From positions 1 to 40,152 of the forward strand of contig JAJEDB010000064.1 in the NCBI GenBank assembly GCA_022821725.1: DNA of 40,152 nt. The letters are read 5' to 3'. Positions 1-9,167 of this stretch are shown here, in pieces. The notes beneath the pieces were generated by a model. It saw only the letters and a list, made by a program, of their open reading frames with translations, did no database searches and was not told the origin of the DNA. Source of the stretch: Candidatus Poribacteria bacterium. Lineage in GTDB: Bacteria > Poribacteria > WGA-4E > WGA-3G. The first letter of the stretch is position 1. Each line of letters opens with the position of its first letter. The translations under genes and the position numbers were made by a program.

Positions 1-92
1 GTCTGCGTGAAGTTATGAAAACTCGCTAACAGAAACTGACAGTAATCGGAAAATAACGGTTGCTTCTTTTCTGACAGGGATAAGGTGTTCAT
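1..92 (-). CDS. Transposase, N-terminal fragment (partial at contig edge)
   Basis: The frame starts at ATG 92 and gives 30 codons beginning MNTLSLSEKKQPLFSDYCQF before the contig ends. It is identical to the fragment at the right edge. Its placement just inside an IS terminus, pointing into the element, identifies it as the start of the transposase. The sequence loosely recalls the helical N-terminus of IS4/IS701-type DDE transposases, but the catalytic part is outside the window, so the family call is weak. Confidence 0.6.
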   Translation of the reverse strand, partial: MNTLSLSEKKQPLFSDYCQFLLASFHNFTQ

Positions 93-136
93 AATTCAAG
101 AGTATAACACTTTTCTAAAATATTGCGTAAGTCCTA
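1..136 (-). mobile_element. Insertion sequence end, left copy (truncated by contig edge)
   Basis: Bases 1-136 are the exact reverse complement of bases 40015-40150. Read on the minus strand the unit starts AGGACTTACGCA, which looks like an IS terminal inverted repeat. It then carries a promoter-like TATACT and an ATG at position 92 that opens a frame running off the contig edge. Identity between the two copies ends abruptly at base 136, which should be the outer tip of the element. The IS family was not determined. Confidence 0.85.
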
Positions 137-316
137 TTAAATATAGTCGGACATTTATGGTAAAGTTTAGAATTAATTAGACACGCTAAAGGGATGAGGA
201 TACAATCCTTGAAAAAATTCGCAGAAACAGCGGAAACCCCTTCTTCTGTAGGAACAAGTGTTTTTGCTGGCGTATTTCTTCATACTCGCGGTTCCCATTC
301 GAATTTCAATTTTTCC

Positions 317-345
317 TTGACATATCCGTGTAAATCTGATATGAT
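317..345 (+). promoter_or_regulatory. Sigma70-type promoter for the LamG gene
   Basis: TTGACA at 317-322 and TATGAT at 340-345 are separated by exactly 17 bases. The LamG gene starts 121 bases downstream at 467, leaving an untranslated leader of about 110 bases. Apart from the IS end, nothing else was recognised in 137-466. Confidence 0.7.
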
Positions 346-466
346 AAATGTATGTGGTATTTTAGCAGCGATTTATGCTTTCGCAGGATCAATCGTTGTA
401 TCCGTATGAATCGCACAGATATGTGTGTAAAGTCCTTGAATTTGTAATATTGAGCAGGAGGTCAAA

Positions 467-1291
467 ATGAATTTCGGTATTATTTCTGGCAGCAAGTTTT
501 TGCTTGTGAGTTCAGTCCTCGTGTGTTTCAGTCTTTTTGGAGTTGGTGTTTTGTTCGTCTCCACCGTTTCTGCCGAGATTGATCCTGGTACTATTGTCGG
601 GATGTGGCTGTTTGATGAGGGCAAAGGAAATGTCGCAACCGATGATTCCGGAAATGGACTGGAAGGCGAATTTGAAGGTAAGCCGAAATGGGTTAAGGGT
701 CAGTTTGGGCAAGCCCTTGAATTTGATGGTAAAGGTGCTTTCGTTCGGATCGCCGATCATGATAACCCAACGAAAGCGATCACGGTCTCAGCGTGGGCGA
801 AGAGCGCAAATGATACTTGGAACCAACACGGTTGGATGGTTGAAAAGCGGAACGCCTATATCATTCATCCCAATCAAGGGACGAAAAATATTGCCTGGCC
901 CATCTGCAACGGAGGCTGCTGGAATAAGCCCGGCGGTTGGAATGACGGTAATGTTGGCACCAAAGATATTACGAAGTGGCACATGTACACGACCACTTTT
1001 GATAGCAAGACCGGTAAATGGGCTATCTATATTGATGCAGAAGAAGCGAGCACAATGGATATCGCCAAGAATCCTATTGATGCCGATAACGGTCCCGTCA
1101 ATATCGGATTTGATGACTGCTGCGGTGGGGCGCGCTTTGGGGCGGCGACTATCGACGAGGTTGTAATCTTTGATGTCGCTTTAGAGCAAGCGGACATTGA
1201 AACGATGTTGGACGGTATGCTTTCAGCCTTAGCCGTTGATCCGACTGACAAGATGGCAACCACTTGGGCAGATGTTAAGATCAGGTACTAA
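467..1291 (+). CDS. Secreted LamG/concanavalin-A-like domain protein
   Basis: The 274-aa protein starts at an ATG behind a strong GCAGGAGG ribosome site. Residues 1-36 form a signal peptide ending VSA, so it should be exported. The mature part opens with VGMWLFDEGKG and a DDSGNGLEG stretch and closes with ATIDEVVIFDVAL, the usual beginning and end of a LamG beta-sandwich. Four cysteines (CNGGC, DDCCGG) could form disulfides. The last 25 residues carry an AVDPxxKxxTxW tail that recurs in the secreted protein at 11007-11759. LamG domains bind glycans or proteins; the ligand here is unknown and no catalytic domain is visible. Confidence 0.8.
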   Translation: MNFGIISGSKFLLVSSVLVCFSLFGVGVLFVSTVSAEIDPGTIVGMWLFDEGKGNVATDDSGNGLEGEFEGKPKWVKGQFGQALEFDGKGAFVRIADHDNPTKAITVSAWAKSANDTWNQHGWMVEKRNAYIIHPNQGTKNIAWPICNGGCWNKPGGWNDGNVGTKDITKWHMYTTTFDSKTGKWAIYIDAEEASTMDIAKNPIDADNGPVNIGFDDCCGGARFGAATIDEVVIFDVALEQADIETMLDGMLSALAVDPTDKMATTWADVKIRY

Positions 1292-1298
1292 AGGGCAT

Positions 1299-1442
1299 CA
1301 GTTATCAGTTATCGGTTAAAGAAAAGTCTGTGGAATTCACCCAATATACAACCGCCACACGTCTTAATCATCTGCTGACAACTGATAACTTTAACCATCA
1401 ACTCGTCTTCTACATTTTCCAAAGGCACGGGTTGATGGTTAA
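1299..1442 (+). repeat. Palindromic intergenic repeats (GTTATCAGTT type and a 12-bp hairpin)
   Basis: Two inverted structures follow the LamG stop. GTTATCAGTT plus GGTTAAAG near 1302-1322 is mirrored by CTGATAACTTTAACC near 1383-1397. Then TTAACCATCAAC at 1391-1402 pairs perfectly with GTTGATGGTTAA at 1431-1442. Related sequence lies at 2235-2335 and in the ruvA-ruvB gap, so this is a dispersed repeat family and not a single terminator. Confidence 0.6.
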
Positions 1443-1486
1443 AACTATAAGAAACGGATATAAGAAACAGAAATGTGGAGGAACAA

Positions 1487-2221
1487 ATGGTATTTAGTTT
1501 TGAAGAAACAGACGATTTTGAAGAAATAGATAATTTTGATGATGAACCAGAAGATTCCTATCTCGATGAAGAGGATGCCGATGTTGTTGGTTTGGAAGAC
1601 GACTTAGATGATGCAGCGACTGCACTCTCTCACGCATTTCGTGAAGCCACAGCAGCTGAGGTAGTAGAAGAAGATGAGGAAGAGGAAGAGGAAGAGGAAG
1701 AGACAGTAGAAGAGCCTGAAGATGAAAAGGCAGTAGAAGTGCCTAAAGACGAAACGGAAAACCCTACCGAAACTACCGAAGAAGCGTATAACGAGGGCAC
1801 TGAGGCATACGAACAACGACTTGCTGAAGCGATAGATGCATTGCCGGACGAAGAAGATTTAGAGGTGGACATCCCACCGTTGGAATTACCTCCGTTTGAA
1901 GTTGAGTTTTTCCAACCACGGGAGCAAGACAATCTCGCTTATGCAGATGCTATGAAAGCCTACTATGAAGAGAAAGATTATCAACGCGCAATCGAAAAAT
2001 TTAGAGAGGCTATAGAAAATGAAGCCCAAGACACGGGCGGAAATGTGACAGATTCCAATTCGATTGTAGCGAAGGCGATGTACTGGCAGGCAGAAGCGTA
2101 CGTCAAAATGCAAGACATTCCGCAAGCCATTGTGACTTTTGAGAATCTTAGCCAGACTTATAAAGAACATTACCTTTCGTTAGCCGCAAAGCGAAGAACA
2201 ACTCAGTTGAATCCAGAATAG
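1487..2221 (+). CDS. Acidic protein with C-terminal TPR-like helices
   Basis: The likely start is ATG 1487, because GTGGAGGA lies five bases upstream; a longer GTG start at 1475 would overlap that ribosome site. The 244-aa product is extremely acidic over residues 1-150, including runs of Glu. The C-terminal part (about 150-240) has paired helices of tetratricopeptide type: YADAMKAYYEEKDYQRAIEKF, then MYWQAEAYVKMQDIPQAIVTF. This resembles the TPR ends of CpoB/YbgF-type proteins, but no signal peptide or membrane segment is present, so it may be a cytoplasmic scaffold. Exact function is not recognised. Confidence 0.7.
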   Translation: MVFSFEETDDFEEIDNFDDEPEDSYLDEEDADVVGLEDDLDDAATALSHAFREATAAEVVEEDEEEEEEEEETVEEPEDEKAVEVPKDETENPTETTEEAYNEGTEAYEQRLAEAIDALPDEEDLEVDIPPLELPPFEVEFFQPREQDNLAYADAMKAYYEEKDYQRAIEKFREAIENEAQDTGGNVTDSNSIVAKAMYWQAEAYVKMQDIPQAIVTFENLSQTYKEHYLSLAAKRRTTQLNPE

Positions 2222-2234
2222 CTGTCAGAGGAAG

Positions 2235-2335
2235 GGTTATCAGTCCGGGTTTTCTATGAAAACCCTTTCAGTCATCGGTTACAAAAGGGTGTTTTAAACG
2301 AACATCTCTTAACTGAAAACCGACAACCGACAACT
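2235..2335 (+). repeat. Palindromic intergenic repeat with internal hairpin
   Basis: GGGTTTTC at 2247-2254 and GAAAACCC at 2258-2265 form an 8-bp stem with a TAT loop. Flanking GGTTATCAGT and CCGACAACCGACAACTCC are of the same type as the repeats at 1299 and 26415. It occupies the gap before transketolase. Confidence 0.55.
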
Positions 2336-2359
2336 CCTAAAAAAGGATTAGCAAAATTT

Positions 2360-4204
2360 GTGGAAACCTTAAAAGAATTTCTCAAACAAAAAGCGACTAA
2401 CCTACGCATTCATTCCGTCATCTCCACATCGGAGGCGGGTTCAGGACATCCAACCACGTGTCTCTCGGCTGCGGATATCGTTTCCGCACTCTTTTTTCAC
2501 GCGATGCGTTATGATACAACCGATGCTCAGAATCCCAACAACGATAGATTCATCTTGTCCAAAGGACATGCGGCACCACTCCTTTACGCGGCTTATGCGG
2601 AAGCGGGGATTATCCCAGTCGAAAAACTGCGCACGCTGCGACAAATTGATAGTATCTTAGAGGGACATCCGACCCCTCGGTTTGAATGGACAGAGGTCGC
2701 AACAGGGTCCCTTGGACAAGGTTTATCGCTTGGACTCGGCATGGCTCTCAATAGCAAATACTTAGACGCCGCTGACTACCGGGTCTATGTTCTCCTCGGC
2801 GATGGTGAGACTGCCGAAGGTGGGGTCTGGGAGGCGGCTGCTTTAGCATCACACTACAAACTTAATAATTTGATTGGAATTGTGGATGTCAATGCCCTTG
2901 GACAGAGCCAGCGGACTATGTACGCCTTCGATGTTGATACGTATTGTCAGCGTTTTGAGGCGTTTGGTTGGCAAACCATCGGTATTGATGGTCACGATTT
3001 TGATGAAATCCTTCCCGCACTCGACCGAGCAAAGGTTTCAGACGAGAAACCGACGATGATAGTCGCCAAAACTTTTAAAGGGAAAGGGATTTCGTTCCTT
3101 GAAAACGCCGACAATTGGCACGGAAAAGCACTTGCCCAGGGTGAGGAACTTGATAAGGGTTTAGCTGAACTGGGTCCGTTACATTCGGATGTTCCCATTC
3201 AAATTGCAGCCCCTAATCCTATAAATGGGAGTGCTGATCGTTCAACCGTAACCGAATGCGAACCACCTGACTATCCAGCGGACGAAGAAGTAGCAACGCG
3301 GAGTGGGTACGGTGCAGGGCTCGCAAAGCTTGGCAACGCCAACCCGAATGTCGTCGCCTTGGATGGAGATACTAAGAATTCCACGTATGCCGAGCAATTT
3401 ATGACCCTCTATCCGAACCGTTATTTCGAGATGTTCATCGCGGAACAGAATTTAGTCGGTGCCGGCATCGGTTTGGCAAAACGTGGGAAGATTCCATTTG
3501 TCTCGACGTTTGCTGCGTTTTTATCACGTGCCTATGATCAGATTCGGATGTCTGCAATCTCACAAGCAAATATTAAATATGCAGGTTCACACTGTGGGGT
3601 TTCAATCGGTGAAGACGGTCCCTCACAAATGGGTTTAGAGGACATCGCGATGTTCCGTGCGATTCCGGGGGCAGTCGTGCTGTATCCAAGCGATGCAGTT
3701 GCCGCTGAACGGCTCGTTGCAGAAGCCGCGGCTTATGAGGGTATTGTTTACCTCCGCACCTCGCGTCCAAAAACCGCCATTCTCTACGATGCTGATGAGA
3801 GTTTCCCAATTGGTGGGTGTAAAGTTATTCGGGAAAGCAGTGAAGATAAGGTGACCATCGTTGCTGCAGGTGTTGCGCTTCACGAAGCGTTGAAAGCACA
3901 CGACATACTCGCTAAAGAAGGGATCGCTGTCCGAATTATAGATGTGTATTCCGTCAAGCCGATTGATAAGGAAGTGCTACAAAAGGCGGCATCTGAGACG
4001 AACAACACCCTAATCACCGTTGAAGACCATTATCCTGAAGGCGGTCTGGGGGATGCTGTCCTTGATGCTGTGGCAACTGAGGGGGTTTGCGTCCACAAAC
4101 TTGCCGTTACAGGAGTGCCGAGGTCCGGGAAACCGGAGGAGCTTTTGGAATATCACGGCATTAGCGCAAGTGCTATTGTTCAGAAGGTGAAGCGCGTCGT
4201 TTGA
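2360..4204 (+). CDS. tkt: Transketolase
   Basis: This is a full-length thiamine-diphosphate enzyme of 614 aa, close in size to the animal-type transketolases (about 620 aa) and not a split N/C pair. It interconverts sugar phosphates by moving a two-carbon unit in the pentose phosphate pathway. The N-terminal ThDP domain shows SGHPT, SKGHAAP, GSLGQGLSLGLGMAL and the cofactor motif GDGETAEGG...N. The Pyr domain (about 310-470) has FIAEQNLVGAGIGLA with the catalytic Glu and SHCGVSIGEDGPSQM. A C-terminal transketolase domain follows. The start is GTG at 2360 with a weak AAAGGA upstream. The small cytochrome gene begins 40 bases after its stop. Confidence 0.95.
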   Translation: METLKEFLKQKATNLRIHSVISTSEAGSGHPTTCLSAADIVSALFFHAMRYDTTDAQNPNNDRFILSKGHAAPLLYAAYAEAGIIPVEKLRTLRQIDSILEGHPTPRFEWTEVATGSLGQGLSLGLGMALNSKYLDAADYRVYVLLGDGETAEGGVWEAAALASHYKLNNLIGIVDVNALGQSQRTMYAFDVDTYCQRFEAFGWQTIGIDGHDFDEILPALDRAKVSDEKPTMIVAKTFKGKGISFLENADNWHGKALAQGEELDKGLAELGPLHSDVPIQIAAPNPINGSADRSTVTECEPPDYPADEEVATRSGYGAGLAKLGNANPNVVALDGDTKNSTYAEQFMTLYPNRYFEMFIAEQNLVGAGIGLAKRGKIPFVSTFAAFLSRAYDQIRMSAISQANIKYAGSHCGVSIGEDGPSQMGLEDIAMFRAIPGAVVLYPSDAVAAERLVAEAAAYEGIVYLRTSRPKTAILYDADESFPIGGCKVIRESSEDKVTIVAAGVALHEALKAHDILAKEGIAVRIIDVYSVKPIDKEVLQKAASETNNTLITVEDHYPEGGLGDAVLDAVATEGVCVHKLAVTGVPRSGKPEELLEYHGISASAIVQKVKRVV

Positions 4205-4244
4205 AGCCTCAGATGATGTTTCGGGGATCTAAGTTCATTAACAA

Positions 4245-4607
4245 ATGAAACAACCTATTGTTTGGATGACTGTCTTGGGTGTTATTCTCCTCGTTGGGAT
4301 TGGGATGATTTATGCCTTACGCGCCCCGCAGGCAACCCCTAAAACCTATCCCGCGGATAAAGGACCCAACTTTATTGATGTTACCACCTATTCACCTAAG
4401 ATGCAGGAGACTTACGAACTTTTTACCCGTAAATGTAGTCGGTGCCATACCGTTGCACGTCCCATTAATTCTACTTTCACTCCAGAAGAATGGCGAAAAT
4501 ATGTCTATAAGATGATGCGGAAACCGGGTTCGGGTCTTACGCCTAAGACCGCGGAAGAGATCATTAAATTCCTAATTTACGATTCGGAACAGAGAGGCGC
4601 GAGGTAA
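4245..4607 (+). CDS. Small membrane-anchored c-type cytochrome
   Basis: This 120-aa protein has an N-terminal membrane segment (about residues 5-25) that would anchor it with the rest outside the cytoplasm. The heme-attachment motif is C64-SR-C67-H68. Met90/Met91, before a KPGSGLTP loop, are candidates for the sixth iron ligand. The region TPEEWRKYVYKMM is typical of small monoheme cytochromes that carry electrons in periplasmic chains. No oxidoreductase partner is adjacent; it lies between transketolase and the Yip1-like gene. No clear ribosome site precedes the ATG. Confidence 0.8.
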   Translation: MKQPIVWMTVLGVILLVGIGMIYALRAPQATPKTYPADKGPNFIDVTTYSPKMQETYELFTRKCSRCHTVARPINSTFTPEEWRKYVYKMMRKPGSGLTPKTAEEIIKFLIYDSEQRGAR

Positions 4608-4655
4608 ATTTAACGTGTAGTATAACTGGTTAGATTCTGTGGGTTTAACAAAGCA

Positions 4656-4743
4656 CGTAGCCTGTAACGTAGTGGCGGGCGGATTTAAGAAAGGTGCGTC
4701 AAAGTTGAAACCCGGGGTGTTTAACCGAAAGGAATAATTAAAA
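4656..4743 (+). repeat. Repeat-derived leader with built-in ribosome site (Yip1-like gene)
   Basis: GTAGCCTGTAAC, then GGCGGATTTAAGAAA, then AACCGAAAGGAATAATTAAAAG end directly at the ATG of the next gene. The same order of blocks lies upstream of ruvA on the minus strand (27228-27131). The AAAGGA acts as Shine-Dalgarno sequence. It is a diverged member of the CCGCAAGG-AATTAAAA family. Confidence 0.6.
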
Positions 4744-4744
4744 G

Positions 4745-5428
4745 ATGAACGAGAGTTTACAGAATATCGGGAACCTTATTGCTGAACCGAGTGCGGCGTT
4801 TTCACAACTCAAATCCCAACCGAGGTGGGGAATAGCCTTTGTTATTTTCTATCTAATTGCTGGACTCATCGCGTGGGCAATTCTGCCCTACTCTGACACG
4901 CTCCTTACTGAGCAACTCGCAAAACAGGAGATGCCAGCCGACGCAAGTGAAACTGCGGAAAATGTTGCACGGATTTTCAAGAACGTCTTTCTCTTTCTGG
5001 GACCCCTCTTCGCACTTCTCTTCTTCATGATTCAGTCCGCACTGCTCAACTTAGTGAATCGATTTCTCCTCAAAAATGATACGTTAAAATTTAAGCATAT
5101 CTACGTGGCTCTTGTCCATCTCTCACTGATTCCGGCACTCATACAACTCGTGAATGCAGCTCTCTTGCTAATTTTTAGAGACCCTGAGAGCGTTCGAAGC
5201 GCAGCGGACCTAAAAATGATCCCAGGGTTACATCTGCTATTGGAAAGTGGTGCCAGTCCTAAGTTAGCGGTGCTGTTCAGTCATATCAATCCATTGAGTT
5301 TGTGGGTGATCGCAGTGATGGCAGTAGCCATCGCGGTGCTTGCCGATATGGAAAAAAACAGAGCCCGCGTCGTTGCAATAGTTCTATGGATCATCAGTAT
5401 TCTGCCTGAGGTCGTATCTGCCACCTGA
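4745..5428 (+). CDS. Yip1-domain membrane protein
   Basis: The 227-aa protein has five or so hydrophobic segments (about residues 25-48, 80-105, 120-145, 175-200, 205-225) and opens with the Yip1-type lead MNESLQNIGNLIAEPSAAFS. Bacterial Yip1-domain proteins are polytopic inner-membrane proteins of uncertain role. The ATG follows the repeat-borne AAAGGAATAATTAAAAG. The next gene begins 16 bases after the stop, so the two are probably co-transcribed and may act together at the membrane. Confidence 0.7.
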   Translation: MNESLQNIGNLIAEPSAAFSQLKSQPRWGIAFVIFYLIAGLIAWAILPYSDTLLTEQLAKQEMPADASETAENVARIFKNVFLFLGPLFALLFFMIQSALLNLVNRFLLKNDTLKFKHIYVALVHLSLIPALIQLVNAALLLIFRDPESVRSAADLKMIPGLHLLLESGASPKLAVLFSHINPLSLWVIAVMAVAIAVLADMEKNRARVVAIVLWIISILPEVVSAT

Positions 5429-5444
5429 GCAGTGGAGGAAAATA

Positions 5445-8400
5445 ATGAATACAAGAGAAGGTTATACGGAACTACAAGCGAGAATTTCAGGCGCACGGCG
5501 GGTCTGGAAACGGAGTCTCTTCTGGACAGGGTTTGCTATTGTTCTGACGGGTGTTATCGCTTTACTTGTTGGAGAAGCCATGGTTGATTGGCTGATGCCA
5601 CTTCCAAGTGCTATACGCCTCGCTTTATTAGTAGTCGGTGCAGGTGTTATCGGTTACCTGCTGTATAAGTATCTCATTCAACCGCTTCGAGCATCACTTA
5701 CGCTCCGTGATGTCGCCCTCAACGTTGAACGAAATCATCCGGATCTTGAGGATAGACTGGTGAGTGCCATCGAATTCGGGAACCGAGAATCGACGGATCC
5801 GATTGAGGCGCACATGCTTCAACGCTTGCTTGAAGATACCGTTGAACGCGTAAAAGGCATCAATTTCAAAGCGACGATCGATCACAGTCAAACCCGTAAG
5901 CATGTCAGTATTGCCGCTTTGGTTGTTGTCGGTTGTGTTATCTTTTCATTGTTGTTTCCGACAGAAATCCATACGAGCCTGCTCCGTGTGTTGGTCCCTT
6001 GGGAGAAAACGGATCCGATTTTGACAACCAGACTTGCTGTGGAGCCCGGAAATGCGCGTATCCTCCGCGGTAAAAGCCTACCGATTCATGTCACTGTCAC
6101 CGGTAAATCAGCTGAGAAAGTCGTCTTGACGTATGGAGATATTGGCGCGCAGCAACTCTCTACATCCGAGGTCGAGAAAAACCAGCAACACCCCGAAACT
6201 GTAATCAACATGCTGCGAAATCCGGACGATAAACGCGGATTTGCCTACGAAATTTTCAACATTGATGCTGATATGGAATACTCTGTTGTTGCAAACGAGG
6301 CGACTTCAGAACGCTACACTGTTGAAGTTTTTGAAATGCCGAAGGTGACTGAAATTTCGGTCGCTTATACCTATCCTGACTATACCCGTCTTAAATCTGT
6401 TGTGCAAACCGGAACAGGGGATATTCGTGCTGTCGTTGGCACGCAAGCAGAAATAAGACTTACGACGAACAAAGCGATTCAAACCGCGTCAATAGCCATC
6501 AGTCAAGAAACTGTCAGCCATCAGCAGTCCGACCTGACTGTTGAACCTTATTCCGCCGATAGCCAAATGGTTATTTCTAATGGAAATACGCTCACAACCC
6601 CTATAGATGTTGTTGAGGACGGAAGTTATGCTATTCAACTGTTATGTATTGATGGGTTCAACAATGAGATACCGATAGAATACACGATCAAAGCCATTCC
6701 GGATGCTGTTCCAGAGGTGGTTATCAAGGAGCCCGGTCGGGATGTGAAAGTTACGAAGTTAGATGAGGTGGAAATCGTTGCTGAGGCAACGGATGACTAC
6801 GGCATTGGGGAATTAAAACTCATGTATCGCATCGGATCCGATGAATTACAGGAATTTGTGATGGAATCCTCCGTTTCCACTCCGATTGTAGGCTCGGGCT
6901 CTGGTGCAGATGCCCGGCACATGGCAGAGGGTGCCTATACCTTCTATCTGGAGGCGTTTGATGTTGAACCGGGTGATATTATCTCCTACTACGCCCATGC
7001 GACCGATAATAACACCCGCACGGGTCCCGGTGAAGCGAGTAGCGAGATTTACTTCATTGAAATTCGTCCCTTTAATGAAGATTTCCACGAAGGTGAGAGC
7101 GAAGGCGAGCCGGGTGAGGCTGAGCCGAATCCACTTTCGGATATAATTAGTTCGCAGAAGCAGATTATCCGAGAGACATCGAAGCATAGTCGCACGAAAC
7201 CTGCAGCGGTTACCGAGACATATCAGGCTGCAGTCAGGAAAACGGGCGAAAGACAAACCGAGCTAAAGGAGAAGACGCAGCGGGTTGTAGATGAATTTAG
7301 TGCTGCGATGCAAGGGGAGTCAGCCGTCACGCCCGAAATTCTGATGAACTTGGAGGACGCGATAGACAGAATGGATGAGGCGAGTGATAATTTGAACGCT
7401 ATCCGTCCTGATGCAGCGATTCCACCGGAACAGGAAGCACTTGAGTTGCTCATAAAGGTTAGTCTTGAAATTCCCAAAATACTGATGCAGATGCGGGACA
7501 GTAATCCGCAACTCGCTGAGAACCTTGAACTTGAAATGGAGGAGCTGCAGAACGAACTTGAGAATCAGCAGAACGAACTCGACGCGGAAATGCAGGAGCA
7601 GACGCGGGAGATGTTGGATCAGGCGCGTCAAATGTTAGGGGAACAACAGCAACTGAGTCAACAGAGCCAACAATTAGGGCGTGAAGACCAACCCTCGCCG
7701 AGTGAGATGCAGCAGAACAGCCAACAACAGGGACAGTTGGCGCAACAGGCACAACAGATGGCACAACAGCTCGATGCTATGCAGCAGAACGGACAAGGTA
7801 CGCAAGGGCAACGCCTAAACCAAGCCGGACAGGCGATGCAACAGGCGGGTGAGCAGATGGAGCAAGCCGCGCAGGGCATGCAACAGGAAGAACCGCAATT
7901 GAGTGCCGCCAAAGGAGAAAAAGCGGAAGAAAGACTTCAGGAAGCCGTTGAACAGTTGGAAAAGGTTGCCGCGGAATACACGGACGCTGCACTTGATAGA
8001 GCCTCTCAGCAACTTCAGGAGTTGACAGAAGCGCAATCTGATGTTCAGCAGCAGACACAAGAACTCAGAGACCGCTCTGAGCAATCGGAGATGCGTCCTG
8101 AAGATTTCCGAAAAGCGTCTGAACTTGCCAATCAGCAGCGTGAACTTCAACGCAATTTGGAGGCACTTGAGCGTTCACTGAGAAATATCCAAGAACAGCT
8201 CGCTCCAGACAATCCAGAGGCAGCCCAAAATGTAGCGGATGCGACAAGGCGTCTCGCTGAAGAACAGACTACAGGGGATATGTCGACTGCACAACGCGCC
8301 TTGCAATGGCGTAGTTTCCGAGCCGCTGACCAGAATCAGCAAGATGTCTTAGATGCATTGGAACAGACACAGGGGGATCTGCAGCAGGCGCAAGCCAATA

Positions 8401-8924
8401 TGGCGGCTACCGAAGAAGAGCAACTTGAAGCTGCGCTGGAACAACTCCAACGGGCGCGAGAACGGATGCAGGACATCCAACGTGAACTTCAAGCCATGGA
8501 AGGTCAGGAGCAGACAGAGGAGCAACAACGTCGGCGGGAACAACTCGCGGAGCAACAGCAGCAGATTCAAGAGCAGATGCAACGCGCACAAGCGTCGAGG
8601 CAACGGGAACCAAGTGGGGACCAACCTGGTTCCGATGAACCCGCAGATCAGGAAGCTCGTGTAGGGGGTAGGGAGTCAGACAGGGAGATTGATAGACTCT
8701 GGCTCGGTATGCTTGATACAATGGATTATCGACCTGGGAATCGCTCAAGTCCGTTCCCTAACTACGAATTCGTTATCCGGGACCTTGGTAAATTAGAATC
8801 CGCGCTCGAGGAACGACTTAACACGCTGCAGGAGAAAAAACGGCTCGCTCAGGTCGTAAAGGAAGATGTCCCGCCTGAGTACCGTAGACTTGTTGATGAT
8901 TACTACGAGTCTTTGTCGCAATAA
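5445..8924 (+). CDS. DUF4175-like membrane protein with long Gln-rich coiled coil
   Basis: The 1159-aa protein starts at an ATG behind GTGGAGG. Two membrane helices lie at about 25-45 and 55-75 and a third at about 150-170. Beta-rich, Ig-like segments follow (about 180-560), then a very long Gln/Glu-rich helical region (about 580-1090) full of QQQ, QEQMQRA and similar, and a compact C-terminal tail. This order matches the DUF4175 family of large envelope proteins, whose biochemical role is not known. The C-terminal part is most likely outside the cytoplasm if the Ig-like part is. Low-complexity CAG/CAA-rich DNA at 7550-8600 makes false open frames on the other strand. Confidence 0.75.
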   Translation: MNTREGYTELQARISGARRVWKRSLFWTGFAIVLTGVIALLVGEAMVDWLMPLPSAIRLALLVVGAGVIGYLLYKYLIQPLRASLTLRDVALNVERNHPDLEDRLVSAIEFGNRESTDPIEAHMLQRLLEDTVERVKGINFKATIDHSQTRKHVSIAALVVVGCVIFSLLFPTEIHTSLLRVLVPWEKTDPILTTRLAVEPGNARILRGKSLPIHVTVTGKSAEKVVLTYGDIGAQQLSTSEVEKNQQHPETVINMLRNPDDKRGFAYEIFNIDADMEYSVVANEATSERYTVEVFEMPKVTEISVAYTYPDYTRLKSVVQTGTGDIRAVVGTQAEIRLTTNKAIQTASIAISQETVSHQQSDLTVEPYSADSQMVISNGNTLTTPIDVVEDGSYAIQLLCIDGFNNEIPIEYTIKAIPDAVPEVVIKEPGRDVKVTKLDEVEIVAEATDDYGIGELKLMYRIGSDELQEFVMESSVSTPIVGSGSGADARHMAEGAYTFYLEAFDVEPGDIISYYAHATDNNTRTGPGEASSEIYFIEIRPFNEDFHEGESEGEPGEAEPNPLSDIISSQKQIIRETSKHSRTKPAAVTETYQAAVRKTGERQTELKEKTQRVVDEFSAAMQGESAVTPEILMNLEDAIDRMDEASDNLNAIRPDAAIPPEQEALELLIKVSLEIPKILMQMRDSNPQLAENLELEMEELQNELENQQNELDAEMQEQTREMLDQARQMLGEQQQLSQQSQQLGREDQPSPSEMQQNSQQQGQLAQQAQQMAQQLDAMQQNGQGTQGQRLNQAGQAMQQAGEQMEQAAQGMQQEEPQLSAAKGEKAEERLQEAVEQLEKVAAEYTDAALDRASQQLQELTEAQSDVQQQTQELRDRSEQSEMRPEDFRKASELANQQRELQRNLEALERSLRNIQEQLAPDNPEAAQNVADATRRLAEEQTTGDMSTAQRALQWRSFRAADQNQQDVLDALEQTQGDLQQAQANMAATEEEQLEAALEQLQRARERMQDIQRELQAMEGQEQTEEQQRRREQLAEQQQQIQEQMQRAQASRQREPSGDQPGSDEPADQEARVGGRESDREIDRLWLGMLDTMDYRPGNRSSPFPNYEFVIRDLGKLESALEERLNTLQEKKRLAQVVKEDVPPEYRRLVDDYYESLSQ

Positions 8925-9167
8925 TTGGCGGTTTTAATGGCTATCAGCCATTGACTGTTGGTAAACAGGGTTCAGGTGTTCTAAAGTTGCGAGTTACCTA
9001 AAGTTATTGTGGTGAAAGACCGCTTTGGCAACCTTAGGGACTTTGCAGATTTTCGTATACTTTAAAACTTCTGTCCTGATGTCTATTCATGACCCAGACG
9101 CAGTTAACTTTAACGGAGACCACCGTGAAACGTAGTGGAGCGGTGACCAGATTTAATAATTTAAAAA

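Noticed and set aside
194..409. 71-codon open frame before the LamG gene
   Set aside because: It overlaps a good promoter (317-345), has no clear ribosome site, and shows no recognisable domain.
1630..1932. Poly-Ser open frame on the minus strand
   Set aside because: It is the complement of the Glu-rich stretch of the acidic protein.
4621..4743. Possible tRNA or small RNA gene in the gap before the Yip1-like gene
   Set aside because: No cloverleaf or T-loop (GTTCGA-type) motif was found; the sequence is explained by the repeat leader shared with ruvA.
7459..8150. Several open frames antisense to the DUF4175-like gene
   Set aside because: They come from the CAG/CAA-rich coiled-coil DNA and give Leu-, Cys- or Pro-rich translations without features.
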